From contig NW_019091364.1 in the NCBI RefSeq assembly GCF_001949145.1, positions 2,195,513-2,221,836 on the forward strand: DNA of 26,324 bases, read 5' to 3'. The notes below the pieces were generated by a model. The model worked only from the letters and a program-made list of their open reading frames with translations. It made no database searches and was not told where the DNA came from. The DNA comes from Acanthaster planci. Lineage: Eukaryota; Echinodermata; Asteroidea; Valvatida; Acanthasteridae. A program made the position numbers and the translations under genes. Of the stretch, positions 12,401 to 18,532 are shown piece by piece. The first letter of the stretch is position 1. Each line of letters starts with the position of its first letter.

Positions 12401-15400
12401 TCCGACACTTCTCCATTTTATGGTTCATGTCATCTTGTATTATCATAGTTGCCAACTAAACCAAAGAAAAAAGTTCTCGTTCTGACAATAGTGAAAATTT
12501 TATAAACGTTTGTTGACAGCATAGGCCTTTCAGGTGTTCTGTATGCTCCAATGCGTGGGCTTTAAAAGCATTCTCTCTCATTGGATGAAAATTTGCAGAA
12601 TGCAGATTTCATGACCACATTGCTGATAAACTTGTGTGCATCTGTCAGTGTCATTTATACCAAAGTCCAAAGTTACGGACATCCTTTTCTGCACAGTTAC
12701 AGGTAAATTGGAACACCACACTAGCCACTTTTGGCTATCCCTAGCAATACAAGAGGATGTGGTTTTGGCTCAGGAAAAAGTAAAATCCTGTGTTCTAGAA
12801 AAGTAAGTTACATGAAATATTCACCTCTGTCCTAGAATTGCCCATGGAAAATTGCTGTCTTATCCTTTGTTCTGGTTTCACCTTGTCCCAGGCTTGCCCC
12901 GGTAAATGTGAGGTGAACGAAGACTGTGTGGAATGCAAGCAGTTTGGCCGGGGCTTGAGCCAGGAGCAGTGTGACGGCTGTCCCTACCCAGTCATCCCCG
13001 TCGACGAGTTGCCAACAGGTCAGATTTCCGGTGGTGCAGGGTTCTACTCTAACCCCCCCTCTTTTTTCCTTAGATTGTGGTGATTATGTTAGGCATGATC
13101 GTTTCATCTGCACGATGAGTTTCAGGTTGCTCTGTGCGATGATTCAGTTACTAATCGCAGACTTTACTACATTGCTAAGTAAAGAATAAATAAGAAAGCA
13201 TTAATAAAAGAATATGTGATTGACTGATCACACTGAAGTATTTCCATATCTGGGCGTAAGTGACCTTTCCCTTCTGATGCAGCAATTTTTTTTCATACAA
13301 CGCTAAATATCTCACGTTGTCAACGATGTTTGAATTGCATTGGTACAATTGTCTTGTATCGGCGCTTACCGCAGCAGAAAATCTGCGCTTAAGCCGAACG
13401 TATTTCACAGGTTAGCAAGGATTTTTGGCTTGCGCACATGCGTGCATCCTGTAACTAAGGATTCTGTGCTTAAAGGATTAGCGCAGAATTTGTCCGCTTG
13501 CGTGGTTAGCGCAGAATGGAGATCGTAAGTGTGGAATTCTGCAGTAAGCAGCGCCCTGAAATTGGGCCCTGATGTGCTCCACTTTAAAAGACAGCCGTCT
13601 CCTTTTGTGCTTCCACAAACCTCTGATCTACGGGGCAGGGTTAGCCTCCTCACATGAAGCGGTGTAAATTTAGAAAAAAAATTTCAGCCCAGACTTGTCT
13701 TCCTTTTTTGTCCATCGCAGACGAGAACTCAGAACGGTGCCTGTACCACAACGAAGACGGCTGCTCTGTGCTCTTCACCTACCAGACCTTACAGAACAGA
13801 TCGTTCATCTTGATCGTGCAGAAAGAGCCCGGTAGGCACCTGTTGAACACCCCCCCCCGCTGTTAAGTTAGCTAATGAGGGGAGTCGTTCTGTTGACCAC
13901 AGAGCCCTTCCACATTGCCATACTATTTGTACCAGCAGCCAAAGTTGGCAGAAATATCACTCTCGTTTGGTGGCAGGTTTTGTCTCAAAAATTCAATTCA
14001 ATTTCAATTCAGTTTTATTTATTTCCTCCTCGCGGCAAAATGCAAGTGCTAACGAGATAATGAGCCACTAGAGGTAGCAAAGCCTTGAAAACAAAGCCTG
14101 TGTCAGGCATGCCATTACAAGAAACCAACCAGACAATACAAACAAAACAACAAAATACAAACAGGGAAAACATTTAATCAAGCATCAGGTGAAAATAACG
14201 ATGTACACTTGCCCCAGGACTTTTGAAGAGGGCCATTTTTTCATTCGGCAGTTAGTTGTGATGTTTGCAGTATTTTGCTTTTGTACTGACGATAAGCCAC
14301 AGTTTACCTCAGAAAACGTGACCGAGAAAGATTTACAGGAAGAAAGCGGTTATTGGAACTGAATCTGCTTGTCCCGATGAAGGCACCCAGTTACCGAAAG
14401 CTCGGCAATTACACTGTTCAGAGCACTGATTATAAATTATATTTTTGTCTACATTGGAATGTCTAGTCATTGTATTCTTGATAAAGAATCTTGTGACCAG
14501 TAAGCTCCACACTTTGGACTCCAGTTTGTGGCCTTTGACCTTTGTAACCTTGTGACCTCAATGCCTCCTCTGACAGTGTGCCCCGTGCCGGTCAAGGTGG
14601 AGTTCATCATCATCGGCATCGTGGTGGGCATCATCATCATCGGCCTGATCCTCCTCCTGATCTGGCGACTCCTGACCTACATCCACGACACGCGGGAGTT
14701 TGCCCGCTTTGAGAAGGACCGGGCGCAGGCCAAATGGGACCAGGTGAGTCGGCCGCGCCGCGGTTGTGAGTTGCGCACTGGCTGCGCTGGCGCGTCCGGG
14801 TTTGGGTCGGGGGGAGGCAAAACGGACTGTCTAATATTTTTCAAACATAAAAGAATCCTCGCCCCTCCTTTAAAGAAAGTTGGTTAGCACTGTTTTCTTA
14901 AAACTGTTGGCACTTTCATTCCCGAGAGTGGACGCGCCACTGTCCGAGTACCAACTGCAAGAGGTCTTTTCATCTGTCATAATGATGTACTGAGCCAATC
15001 TCTGCCGGGCAAAAGTTGACCAACTTTGTGTCCAAATCATTTTAACCAGCTTGTACCTATCATAAGAACTAAAGTTCACTCGCAAACTGTATGTCGTACG
15101 AAAATGTACGTCGTACAAAACGTTTGCCGTTACAGTGACGTTACCCATTTTAAATTCAATCAGCTGTACGTGTTGGCAAATTTATCAGCAGCGAACGACA
15201 TGTCATTCCAACTTCTATCAAAAGTTCCAGTCATTTCAAGTTGACATTTCTTTTTTTGCCCCGCAGATGAGGCAGTTGTCCACAGTTTTTTAGTTTGGTT
15301 ACGTTTTTCTAATGTGGCAAACTGAAGATAGATTTTAAAAGGATTATTACCTACAGTTCATAAAACTGTTCCTTCATATCTGATGAGTTTTGCCGTTTGT

Positions 15401-15480
15401 GTTTATTTTCTCTACAGAGTGAAAACCCAATTTACAAACCTTCCACGTCCACGTACAAGAACCCACTGTACGGCAAGTAA
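365..15480 (+). CDS. Integrin beta subunit gene, 20 coding exons (5' partial)
   Basis: Integrin beta is a single-pass membrane receptor subunit that pairs with an alpha subunit to bind matrix ligands and couple them to talin/kindlin and actin. Twenty GT-AG exons (365-443, 833-964, 1562-1658, 2107-2191, 2442-2528, 3076-3159, 3950-4027, 4598-4693, 5134-5223, 6038-6225, 6550-6634, 7896-8038, 9339-9411, 10596-10677, 11086-11213, 12227-12319, 12892-13018, 13721-13831, 14577-14743, 15418-15480) join into 2088 nt: 695 residues plus TAA. Order: hybrid strand 1-41, beta I-like domain about 42-276, hybrid return about 277-360, I-EGF1-4 about 361-541, beta-tail 541-619, transmembrane helix about 629-649, cytoplasmic tail to 695. 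Seen: MIDAS D51/S53/S55, ADMIDAS D58/D59, SyMBS N142/D144/P146/E147, NPIY 678-681, NPLY 690-693. The family is usually about 800 residues, so about 100 N-terminal residues (signal peptide, PSI domain) lie upstream. Residue numbers in all exon entries count from 365. Beta-1-like rather than beta-4/8-like; orthology is not assigned. Confidence 0.97.
444..832 (+). other. Integrin beta intron 1
   Basis: A 389-bp GT-AG intron, AT-rich, with no repeat or coding element recognised. Confidence 0.85.
833..964 (+). CDS. Integrin beta exon B (MIDAS and ADMIDAS)
   Basis: Encodes residues 27-70 plus one base of codon 71. It contains [16 protein letters not shown], the most conserved block of integrin beta chains. 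D51-x-S53-x-S55 is the DxSxS metal-ion site that coordinates the ligand carboxylate; D58 and D59 are the adjacent ADMIDAS acidic pair. The start of the beta I-like domain lies in this exon. Donor GTAGGT starts at 965. Confidence 0.97.
965..1561 (+). other. Integrin beta intron 2 with retrotransposon remnant
   Basis: A 597-bp intron; its middle is a decayed non-LTR retrotransposon tail, annotated separately at 1085-1400. The remainder has no recognised element. Confidence 0.85.
1085..1400 (+). mobile_element. 3' end of a decayed non-LTR retrotransposon (reverse transcriptase C-terminus)
   Basis: The frame 1139-1366 reads LFGHVRRL, then [16 protein letters not shown], then [13 protein letters not shown]. 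This is the typical C-terminal tail after the polymerase domain in CR1/L2/jockey-like ORF2 proteins (FGHV..R, then a G/C-R-P-R-x-T-W block, then a DR..RRSLRP block). Just upstream the frame is closed by a stop at 1109-1111, so the copy is 5'-truncated or frameshifted. It is followed by an (ATG)n run at about 1379-1395, the kind of simple-repeat tail such elements carry. It sits in sense orientation inside intron 2 and should be spliced out. The family assignment is by eye. Confidence 0.65.
1562..1658 (+). CDS. Integrin beta exon C (beta I-like domain)
   Basis: Encodes residues 71-102 plus two bases of codon 103. It contains [16 protein letters not shown], a near-invariant integrin beta block after helix 1 of the beta I-like domain. 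Acceptor AG is at 1560-1561; donor GTAAGT is at 1659-1664. Confidence 0.97.
1659..2106 (+). other. Integrin beta intron 3
   Basis: A 448-bp GT-AG intron; no repeat or coding element recognised. Confidence 0.85.
2107..2191 (+). CDS. Integrin beta exon D (specificity-determining loop)
   Basis: Encodes residues 103-131, including [19 protein letters not shown]108 and C111 form the small disulphide of the specificity-determining loop. Only two residues separate them, whereas vertebrate beta-1 and beta-3 have a longer loop. Such a C-x-x-C form is, as I recall, common in invertebrate beta chains. Donor GTAAGT starts at 2192. Confidence 0.95.
2442..2528 (+). CDS. Integrin beta exon E (SyMBS metal site)
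   Basis: Encodes residues 132-160. [16 protein letters not shown] is an integrin beta signature: N142, D144, P146 and E147 correspond to the synergistic metal site, and E147 also contributes to MIDAS. An N-glycosylation sequon NAS lies at 138-140. The exon is flanked by a 250-bp intron 4 on the left and donor GTAAGT at 2529. Confidence 0.96.
2529..3075 (+). other. Integrin beta intron 5
   Basis: A 547-bp GT-AG intron. It contains a short TACATGTACATGTA alternation near 2907-2920; nothing else recognised. Confidence 0.85.
3076..3159 (+). CDS. Integrin beta exon F (beta I-like domain)
   Basis: Encodes residues 161-188, [20 protein letters not shown] then FHYAGDGK. D178 occupies the position of the conserved MIDAS-associated aspartate (D251 of human beta-3). 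Acceptor TTTTGTAG is at 3068-3075; donor GT is at 3160. Confidence 0.97.
3160..3949 (+). other. Integrin beta intron 6
   Basis: A 790-bp GT-AG intron. I see no transposon end, tandem array or coding segment. Confidence 0.8.
3950..4027 (+). CDS. Integrin beta exon G (beta I-like domain)
   Basis: Encodes residues 189-214, [20 protein letters not shown] then TKSTIL. The LGGI.PNDG.C block is diagnostic of the beta I-like domain; the cysteine is one half of a conserved disulphide. Donor GTAAGC starts at 4028. Confidence 0.96.
4028..4597 (+). other. Integrin beta intron 7
   Basis: A 570-bp GT-AG intron. It holds a three-copy 14-bp direct repeat at 4261-4302 and nothing else recognised. Confidence 0.8.
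4261..4302. repeat. 14-bp tandem repeat, three copies
   Basis: CACTGTAGGTGCTR is repeated at 4261-4274, 4275-4288 and 4289-4302, with one variable base. It is a small tandem duplication in intron 7. Confidence 0.9.
4598..4693 (+). CDS. Integrin beta exon H (beta I-like domain)
   Basis: Encodes residues 215-246. [20 protein letters not shown] followed by FAVTDS matches the conserved DYPSI...L...N....IFAVT segment near the C-terminal part of the beta I-like domain. Donor GTAAGT starts at 4694. Confidence 0.97.
4694..5133 (+). other. Integrin beta intron 8
   Basis: A 440-bp GT-AG intron; nothing recognised. Confidence 0.8.
5134..5223 (+). CDS. Integrin beta exon I (end of beta I-like domain)
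   Basis: Encodes residues 247-276. [20 protein letters not shown] then [10 protein letters not shown] matches the last helices of the beta I-like domain (typical L....S..G.L..DS.N...L...Y). A sequon NLT at 247-249 follows directly after the splice junction. Donor GTAAGT starts at 5224. Confidence 0.96.
5224..6037 (+). other. Integrin beta intron 9
   Basis: An 814-bp GT-AG intron, very T-rich at 5749-5808. It includes a perfect A9T9 palindrome at 5765-5782. No transposon or coding element recognised; the open frame running into exon J from 5846 is intronic read-through. Confidence 0.8.
6038..6225 (+). CDS. Integrin beta exon J (hybrid domain return)
   Basis: The longest exon (188 nt), encoding residues 277-338 plus two bases of codon 339. 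The hybrid-domain return strands are marked by [20 protein letters not shown], by the C...C pair around [15 protein letters not shown], and by [16 protein letters not shown]. Sequons are NIT and NFT. The exon is strongly GC-rich compared with the flanking introns. Donor GTAAGG starts at 6226. Confidence 0.97.
6226..6549 (+). other. Integrin beta intron 10
   Basis: A 324-bp GT-AG intron; nothing recognised. Confidence 0.8.
6550..6634 (+). CDS. Integrin beta exon K (hybrid end, start of EGF stalk)
   Basis: Encodes residues 339-367. [20 protein letters not shown] closes the hybrid domain and CDCDCEAQK opens the cysteine-rich stalk. The CxCxC pattern before I-EGF1 is typical of the family. Donor GTAAGA starts at 6635. 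Confidence 0.96.
6655..7105. repeat. Degenerate 20-21-bp C-rich minisatellite in intron 11
   Basis: A unit close to AATCCACCAAACTACCCCAG recurs with many substitutions and small indels across about 450 bp. The best preserved stretch is 6940-7080, where successive AATCCA starts lie 19-21 bp apart. C is far commoner than G on the + strand. Open frames on the minus strand here are a by-product of a unit length close to a multiple of three. Confidence 0.75.
7240..7833. repeat. 27-bp minisatellite in intron 11
   Basis: Near-perfect units of GGCCACTTCTGGCTTCTAAA plus RTGGACA begin at 7600, 7627, 7654, 7681, 7708, 7735, 7762 and 7789, with a partial ninth at 7816. Variation is mainly an A/G change at one position plus isolated changes (GGCTAC, CACTGC). 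More diverged relatives with uneven spacing lead in from about 7240. Since 27 is a multiple of three, long open frames result; they are not genes. The array ends about 60 bp before exon L. Confidence 0.95.
7896..8038 (+). CDS. Integrin beta exon L (I-EGF1)
   Basis: Encodes residues 368-414 plus two bases of codon 415. [20 protein letters not shown] then GQDCECS is the first cysteine-rich I-EGF module of the leg (C....G...CG.C.C..G..G..C.C), and an acidic linker ending in SSCR follows. Sequon NGT. Acceptor CTGTTTGCAG is at 7886-7895; donor GTAAGT starts at 8039. Confidence 0.96.
8039..9338 (+). other. Integrin beta intron 12
   Basis: A 1300-bp GT-AG intron. 8080-8300 has loosely repeated GTAGTGGCTGC / GCAGCCAC motifs in both orientations. 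About 8740-9230 is a diverged long-period tandem repeat, annotated separately. No coding segment. Confidence 0.8.
8740..9230. repeat. Diverged tandem repeat, period about 145-153 bp
   Basis: Two landmarks recur in the same order. GAGTGTTKTT starts at 8774, 8927 and 9072 (spacing 153 and 145). A CCTGGTGAATCAACCC-like motif lies near 8820, 8971, 9116 and 9203. A GATGTCAGAAAAAGG / GATGACAGTAAAAGG / GATGACAGAAAAAGT block lies between them. The last copy is shortened. Copies are well diverged, so the array is old. Confidence 0.75.
9339..9411 (+). CDS. Integrin beta exon M (I-EGF2, first half)
   Basis: Encodes the last base of codon 415 to residue 439. [20 protein letters not shown] carries the C..G.C.CG.C.C core of I-EGF2; NSS is a sequon. 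Acceptor ATTTGCAG is at 9331-9338; donor GTAAAA starts at 9412 inside an A-run, a weaker donor than the others. Confidence 0.94.
10080..10260 (-). mobile_element. tRNA-derived SINE-like element
   Basis: Read on the minus strand, 10241-10231 is GGTTCGAATCC, a good RNA polymerase III B box. It is followed by a block ending CTTGGGCAAG (10206-10197) and by ACCAGAGGTACCTC...AGGGAAGGGATGGTTGTG. That order resembles tRNA-derived SINEs of marine invertebrates. I do not see a clear A box, so the copy is diverged or 5'-truncated. The bounds are approximate. Confidence 0.5.
10493..10515. repeat. T23 homopolymer
   Basis: Twenty-three consecutive T about 80 bp before the acceptor of exon N. It could be a minus-strand poly(A) tail of a retroelement, but no recognisable body adjoins it. 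Confidence 0.9.
10596..10677 (+). CDS. Integrin beta exon N (I-EGF2, second half)
   Basis: Encodes residues 440-466 plus one base of codon 467. [19 protein letters not shown] is the strongly conserved C.CDNF.CDR..G.LCGG motif joining I-EGF2 to I-EGF3; NFS is a sequon. Donor GTAGGT starts at 10678. Confidence 0.97.
10678..11085 (+). other. Integrin beta intron 14
   Basis: A 408-bp GT-AG intron; no repeat or coding element recognised. Confidence 0.8.
11086..11213 (+). CDS. Integrin beta exon O (I-EGF3 with a long inter-cysteine loop)
   Basis: Encodes residues 467-509. I-EGF3 reads GVCVC, then eight residues DDKTKRSK, then [14 protein letters not shown]. Most integrin beta chains have only about two residues between these CxC pairs, so C475-C484 spans an insertion of about six charged residues. 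The module then runs into I-EGF4 with DTCTASNG. Donor GTAAGC starts at 11214. Confidence 0.95.
11214..12226 (+). other. Integrin beta intron 15
   Basis: A 1013-bp GT-AG intron. 11240-11375 is rich in irregular CAAGTC/CAAGTT motifs. 11395-11560 is T-rich with repeated TTTTCAGCTTTTT-like strings that resemble splice acceptors. Otherwise nothing recognised. Confidence 0.75.
12227..12319 (+). CDS. Integrin beta exon P (I-EGF4)
   Basis: Encodes residues 510-540. [17 protein letters not shown] then [10 protein letters not shown] is the fourth I-EGF module, with the usual C.G.G.C.CG.C.C order and a sequon NVS. Donor GTGAGT starts at 12320. Confidence 0.96.
12320..12891 (+). other. Integrin beta intron 16
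   Basis: A 572-bp GT-AG intron; no repeat or coding element recognised. Confidence 0.8.
12892..13018 (+). CDS. Integrin beta exon Q (beta-tail domain, first half)
   Basis: Encodes residues 541-582 plus one base of codon 583. [20 protein letters not shown] then CDGCPYPV is the cysteine-rich entry to the membrane-proximal beta-tail domain (C...C....CV.C..F..G). Acceptor TTGTCCCAG ends at 12891; donor GTCAGA starts at 13019. Confidence 0.95.
13019..13720 (+). other. Integrin beta intron 17
   Basis: A 702-bp GT-AG intron. Its middle third is a MITE/SINE-like repeat, annotated separately at 13360-13572. Confidence 0.8.
13360..13572 (-). mobile_element. MITE/SINE-like dispersed repeat
   Basis: The right end reads TGAAATTGGGCCCTG (13558-13572), on the minus strand CAGGGCCCAATTTCA, a terminus I associate with abundant short repeats of marine deuterostomes. 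Internally, TTAGCGCAGAAT occurs twice (13478-13489, 13506-13517), and related CTGCGCTTAAGC and GCGCTTACCGCAG strings lie near 13361-13395. No matching left terminus is visible, so the left bound and the class are uncertain. Confidence 0.5.
13721..13831 (+). CDS. Integrin beta exon R (beta-tail domain, second half)
   Basis: Encodes residues 583-619 plus one base of codon 620. C589...C597 and the hydrophobic strand [20 protein letters not shown] match the C...F.Y....N....V...E strands of the beta-tail domain; NRS is a sequon. Donor GTAGGC starts at 13832. Confidence 0.95.
13832..14576 (+). other. Integrin beta intron 18
   Basis: A 745-bp GT-AG intron containing a retrotransposon-like 3' tail in minus orientation (13988-14170). 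The rest is unassigned. Confidence 0.8.
13988..14170 (-). mobile_element. Probable 3' tail of a non-LTR retrotransposon
   Basis: On the minus strand the stretch ends in AATAAATAAAACTGAATTGA followed by (ATTGAA)n-like repeats. This is a terminator-plus-microsatellite tail common to many non-LTR elements. Upstream on the minus strand are T-rich TTGTTTGTATTG strings, as in such 3' UTRs. No coding part is preserved; the 5' limit is a guess. Confidence 0.4.
14577..14743 (+). CDS. Integrin beta exon S (transmembrane helix and membrane-proximal tail)
   Basis: Encodes residues 620-675. The helix runs about 629-649, [20 protein letters not shown] then W, with small-residue G-x3-G spacing, and is followed by R650. 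The cytoplasmic start [20 protein letters not shown] is strongly conserved. D657 is the partner of the alpha GFFKR arginine in the inhibitory salt bridge (known for the family). Donor GTGAGT starts at 14744. The intron stays GC-rich and open for a further 44 codons. Confidence 0.97.
14744..15417 (+). other. Integrin beta intron 19 with a possible alternative terminal exon
   Basis: A 674-bp GT-AG intron, GC-rich at 14744-14820. TTTCTTTTTTTGCCCCGCAG at 15247-15266 is a strong acceptor-like site, followed in the correct phase by eight codons and TAG at 15291-15293. Use of that site is not shown. Confidence 0.7.
15418..15480 (+). CDS. Integrin beta exon T (cytoplasmic tail, NPxY motifs, stop)
   Basis: Encodes residues 676-695 and [23 protein letters not shown] holds the membrane-proximal NPIY (678-681, talin PTB site) and distal NPLY (690-693, kindlin site). 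The Ser/Thr cluster STST (684-687) lies between them. Tail length and spacing are those of beta-1-type chains. Acceptor TCTCTACAG ends at 15417. Confidence 0.97.
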   Translation, partial: SENPIYKPSTSTYKNPLYGK

Positions 15481-17260
15481 CTTCCCTTTTTCCTCGTCTC
15501 ACAACTGTTAATTTTGTTTTTTTCGACGCGTTGTTGTCAAGGTTTTTCTAATCTCTTTAACAGCGATTCTAACAAATTTCTCGTTTGAGGAACTTCGAAT
15601 GCAATTTTTTTATTGGTACAAAAAGGTAAATGAGAAATTGAAATGTAAACCGAATCGTCAAAAGGAGGCTGTTGCATGTATTTGTTTCCAAGTAATTCCA
15701 ACAATTGCGGTGGAACTCCAGTTTCTGATCCTCCCGAATGGCTCCACAACAAACACGCCAGATGAAACACAAATCTTGTCTGTCAGTGTTTCACTAAAAG
15801 CTGCGTTTCCTCTCACCGACGGATATGAAATGCAGGGTTCTGTTTTTCTATGGCAAATTGAAAATAAAACTGAGTTTAGTTTGTTCCTGACTCGATTGTT
15901 GATCATGAGTTGCATTCAACAGAGAAGTTTGACTTTATCGGGGCAAAAGCGCACGAAAAACTCTAGACAGCTCCAGGATCATGGAGAAAGATGAAAGGCT
16001 ATATTCACTTTATATTTCCAATGGAAAGTGACTGTCAGTTTCAAGACTTGGAAGTCCCTAACTCTAAAAGAAAAAAAAAGTCACATGAAAATGAATCACG
16101 AACGGAATCAATACAAAGTCAGAGTATTAGCGTTTTGAATTCGCTCAATGTTTGAAAAATTCGGCGTTTGTCTCATGTGAACACCACATAGATGGCGCCC
16201 TTGCTTTTACACGGTAACTTTGGCCATGCTTAGTTGGGCGTGAAATCGACCCCTGCATTTCTTGCTTGAGATATTTGCTCCTCGGATGTAATTACATTTG
16301 GTGAAGGAAGTGTTGCATAAAAAAATGCTGAAATCCGAAGCTGTGCATATGAGTAGAAACTAGAAGACTTGGCTTGTAAAAGTGTACAGAGTCAGTAATG
16401 TTAACGCTAGTGACGGAGAAACCAGATAATTTCAAATCCGGTCGTTCAAACTTCCAAAAAAAAAATTGATTACCAGATTCTTTAGTTTTTACCAAAATCA
16501 AATACCACGTCAGAACTCATGCCAGAACCCACGCCAGAACCCACATGCGAAAGGTATTCTCCCACTGTGAATCTGCCCCGTGTGAAGTCCTGGCCCGAAA
16601 AGGCTGACTCTTAAAAGCAAGATATCACAAAACTGTTCGTAAAAATGCTCAGTTGTGGTGTTGGTACCCCAGGCACGATACCGTTACTCGATTACAATGA
16701 CTCTTTGCAAGGAACCCTTGGCAAGCGCATTCAGAAAAACAAAAAAATCAAAACCCCCAATTCCTAGAATGTGGCATGGAATCAAAAATTCTTTGTGAAC
16801 ATTTTGCAAAGCCGTAATTTGCGCATTGAATCTCCTCCAAGGTGTGATAATGTGTGTGTTTATCATCGGGCTTAAAATTGCTTTGTACAATTTGATTCTA
16901 ATAACTTTGCTGATGTAAAAAAAGTCAAAAATGCGAGTTCTTGTACATGTAGAGAGAGAATTCTAATTTCATTTGTTTTAGTAGCTTATGTATTTATTGG
17001 CTTAAATTTCATTTTTAACTCTCTGTAGCTTTGGACTTTGTGTATCGAGAGCCTCCATTTGTAATGTAGCAGTTAGCTCGTATTTGTACATGTATAGCCA
17101 TTCCACAGCAGAAGGAATAGGTTTTTTTTTTATTTGAAGTACAGATGTAGTGTTGTGTAATGACTCTGTTCTTGTTACAAAACTAGTTTGAAATTATTTT
17201 AGATCTGCTGTGTCTTCCAGCTATGATTACTGTCCGTGTAGCCATTAAATCCCCCCTCCC

Positions 17261-17287
17261 CACACACACACACACACACACACACAC
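17261..17287. repeat. (CA)n microsatellite
   Basis: Thirteen uninterrupted CA units, preceded by a C-rich run, in the proposed 3' UTR. Confidence 0.95.
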
Positions 17288-18509
17288 CCTCTCCTGCCTA
17301 ACCAAACCCCGGGGAATCCAGGAAAATTTACCGGTACATATATACACTCTCAAATATGAACGAAAGACATAGTGAATGTTTCAACGTTGGAAAGGCAGCA
17401 CTCTGGTTTTTGCCAGTGTTGACCTTGAGCCATGCTGAAAGTAAGTTACCAGAAACTGGCATTTGCGATTATGCTTGATAAATAGATCAACAAATTTAAT
17501 GTGAAGAAGGAAGTGAAAGACAAAATTCTGCCGTGCTTATCAGATTCAGCTGAAGTGCAACGAACTTCATGATTCGAGAGAACAACTTTTGCTCTTGTGG
17601 CTTGTTGAGGTTCAGGCACGGGGCTTGTATGCGACATTGACGAGGCGTTGTGTGTCAGGTGGCGTTGCACAGCACATGATGTGACGCGCAGTGACCTGCA
17701 GCATGTCACATTGATGTCATGTTATGTGTGTGGCATGTGGTGACACTCAACGCTTTCTCTCTTACGTAGCGTACGGTAACTCAAAGTGACACGAAATGTG
17801 TGGTGTAATGTGACACCTGATGTGTTGTCACACCTGCCGGGATTCTGGCAAACTAATGTCAGGGACTGTACATTTTTTTGTACTATGCTTGTCAAGCTTT
17901 GTGCTGACAATATTTTGCTCTTTGTACATGTGTGCCATGGTGCTCTTCAGCCACTGAAATGGCCACGACTCCCACCAAGTCTTCCATCACATTTTGTATC
18001 ATGGGATTTACAGGCACTAGGATTGTGGGCGGGGGGAGGGGGGAAGCAGTCTTTCTGCACCCTCAATCTCCGATCGGGGCAAGCTGGGGAATAAGTCAGG
18101 GAACAGAGAGCCACTTTAAAGCTTGATTGACTCTTAAAGAATGCTGCTGTTACAAGGTTAATAATAAGTGTTGTTAAACACTTCCATGAACACAGAAAAT
18201 CAGTGATGTTTTTACATTGTCACCAAGACGTGCCTTAGGACACTTTCATCTATGCATGCAAGGATAGGCATTGGAAACCTGACAAACAGGGTGTGGAAGG
18301 TGGTTTTTCCTCCATTTTTATACCTGCAAAAAAAAAGAAAGAAAGAGAAATTGTATCTGGTTCTGTAACATTTCTGTGATGTGTGGGCGTGTTGACAGTA
18401 CATGATTAAATGTTGGACACTGTATTAAATGTTGTAATGTGTTATACTCTGCTGTTGTTGAGTCCAACACAAGCCCAGGGCTGTAAGTAAATAGCTACAT
18501 GAAGCTGTT

Positions 18510-18532
18510 TACGAGTCCAGTCACGACTCGTA
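18510..18532. repeat. Perfect inverted repeat, 8-bp arms and 7-bp loop
   Basis: TACGAGTC and GACTCGTA enclose the loop CAGTCAC. It would form a stable small hairpin in RNA if the proposed 3' UTR is transcribed. Confidence 0.85.

Noticed and set aside
15863-15868. AATAAA as the main polyadenylation site
   Set aside because: The downstream context is unconvincing; 21063 has better spacing to a G/T-rich element. Kept only as a possible proximal site.
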